Translations under genes and position numbers: made by a program | Assembly (NCBI GenBank): GCA_028717055.1 | Contig: JAQUOO010000031.1 | Location: 1 to 12,111, forward strand | Length of the DNA stretch: 12,111 bases | Direction of reading: 5' to 3' | Source: Candidatus Omnitrophota bacterium | GTDB lineage: Bacteria; Omnitrophota; Gorgyraeia; Gygaellales; Profunditerraquicolaceae | Shown: piece after piece, positions 11,548-12,111 of the stretch | Numbering within the stretch: the stretch's first letter is position 1 | Layout: each line of letters starts with the position of its first letter | The notes under the pieces: model-generated | Seen by the model: only the letters and a program-made list of their open reading frames with translations | Databases searched by the model: none | What the model was told of the DNA's origin: nothing

Positions 11548-12111
11548 TTAAACCCCTTGAGCTTCTGCCCTTAATCCGTATTTCTTTATATTATTATCCG
11601 CGATATCCTGGATTTTCTTAATCTCTTCCGGCTTATTCAACAGATGTTTAAACCTGCCTTGCGTCTTTAAATACTCCTCAACCGGTTTAGGCGTAATCTG
11701 CCTGCGGCCGCTTAATACTCCATTTTCATACTCTATCAACGGATATAACCCTGTCTCAATAGCTAGCCTGGCAACCTGTATAGTCAGGTTTGTTTCATGC
11801 CTCCAGCCCAACGGGCAAGGCACATGCACCTGAATATATTTCGGCCCCTTTATGGAGAGGGCTTTTTTTACTTTTCTCTGCAAATCCTGGCCAAAACCGC
11901 TGGAAGCCACAGCCACGTAAGGAATGCCGTGAGCATTGGCGATTTCCGGCATCGGTTTTTTCGGGCGCAGGTTTCCGATAGAAGCAATACCCGCCGGGCT
12001 CGTCGTAGTATTGGTGTCAAAAGGCGTAAGCCCGCTTCTTTGCACCCCGGTGTTCATATACGCCTCGTTATCGTAACAAACATACAAAATATTATGCCCG
12101 CGCTCAAGCAT
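11548..12111 (-). CDS. porB: Pyruvate:ferredoxin oxidoreductase beta subunit, C-terminal part
   Basis: The 187 visible residues are the C-terminal part of the TPP-binding beta subunit; the gene's start lies past the right edge. The hallmark is YVCYDNEAYMNTGVQRSGLTP, where the TPP/Mg Asn and following loop lie. It continues with GNLRPKKPMPEIANAHGIPYVA, the VHVPCPLGWRHE stretch and a C-terminal helical tail, as in PorB. The Met at the window edge sits inside the conserved region and is not a start. With alpha, gamma and delta subunits (not in the window) it oxidises pyruvate to acetyl-CoA and CO2 and reduces ferredoxin. A related 2-oxoacid oxidoreductase cannot be fully excluded. Ferritin-like and ferredoxin genes follow on the same strand. 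Confidence 0.92.
   Translation of the reverse strand: MLERGHNILYVCYDNEAYMNTGVQRSGLTPFDTNTTTSPAGIASIGNLRPKKPMPEIANAHGIPYVAVASSGFGQDLQRKVKKALSIKGPKYIQVHVPCPLGWRHETNLTIQVARLAIETGLYPLIEYENGVLSGRRQITPKPVEEYLKTQGRFKHLLNKPEEIKKIQDIADNNIKKYGLRAEAQGV

Overview
The window reads as a chromosomal stretch from an anaerobic, Gram-negative-type bacterium. The best guess, from memory and gene style, is Candidatus Omnitrophota (former OP3). The basis is two secreted proteins sharing the 'DTLTITTYYPSPYG' N-terminal module, a SurA/PpiD-like periplasmic chaperone, a pyruvate:ferredoxin oxidoreductase subunit with a ferredoxin, MEP-pathway IspE, split transketolase subunits, and AT-rich palindromic intergenic repeats. 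The phylum assignment is inference.

Region 1 (1-5600) is a block of housekeeping genes, all on the minus strand. In transcription order it holds hisG, a 33-residue basic protein of AURKAIP1/COX24 type, transketolase N- and C-terminal subunits, ispE, spoVG, tRNA-Gln(UUG) and the start of glmU. The ispE-spoVG-glmU order matches the well-known bacterial synteny. The SpoVG here carries a four-cysteine zinc-ribbon-like insert. A probable small gene fills the hisG leader behind a near-consensus promoter. Two copies of a roughly 130-bp palindromic element lie 8-9 bases after the tktN and hisG stop codons, and they share a compensatory base change in a long stem.

Region 2 (5570-9260) is accessory. 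Two secreted, trimeric-fibre-like proteins lie on the minus strand. Each is divergent from a small XRE-type HTH regulator on the plus strand, and the two share a colinear 210-bp 5' module but have unrelated C-termini. One C-terminus looks like a phage tail-fibre receptor-binding domain. Between the two cassettes sits a two-gene MNT/HEPN toxin-antitoxin module whose MNT protein has its own winged-helix domain, preceded by a palindromic operator overlapping a TTGACA promoter. The whole looks like a small variable-surface locus held in place by a toxin-antitoxin unit; that functional reading is inference.

Region 3 (9260-12111) holds a plus-strand membrane-anchored SurA/PpiD-like chaperone with a clear promoter and a strong bidirectional terminator. 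Convergent to it is a minus-strand group: the C-terminal part of PorB, a ferritin-like diiron protein and a [4Fe-4S] ferredoxin, consistent with pyruvate oxidation, its electron carrier and iron/oxidant handling.
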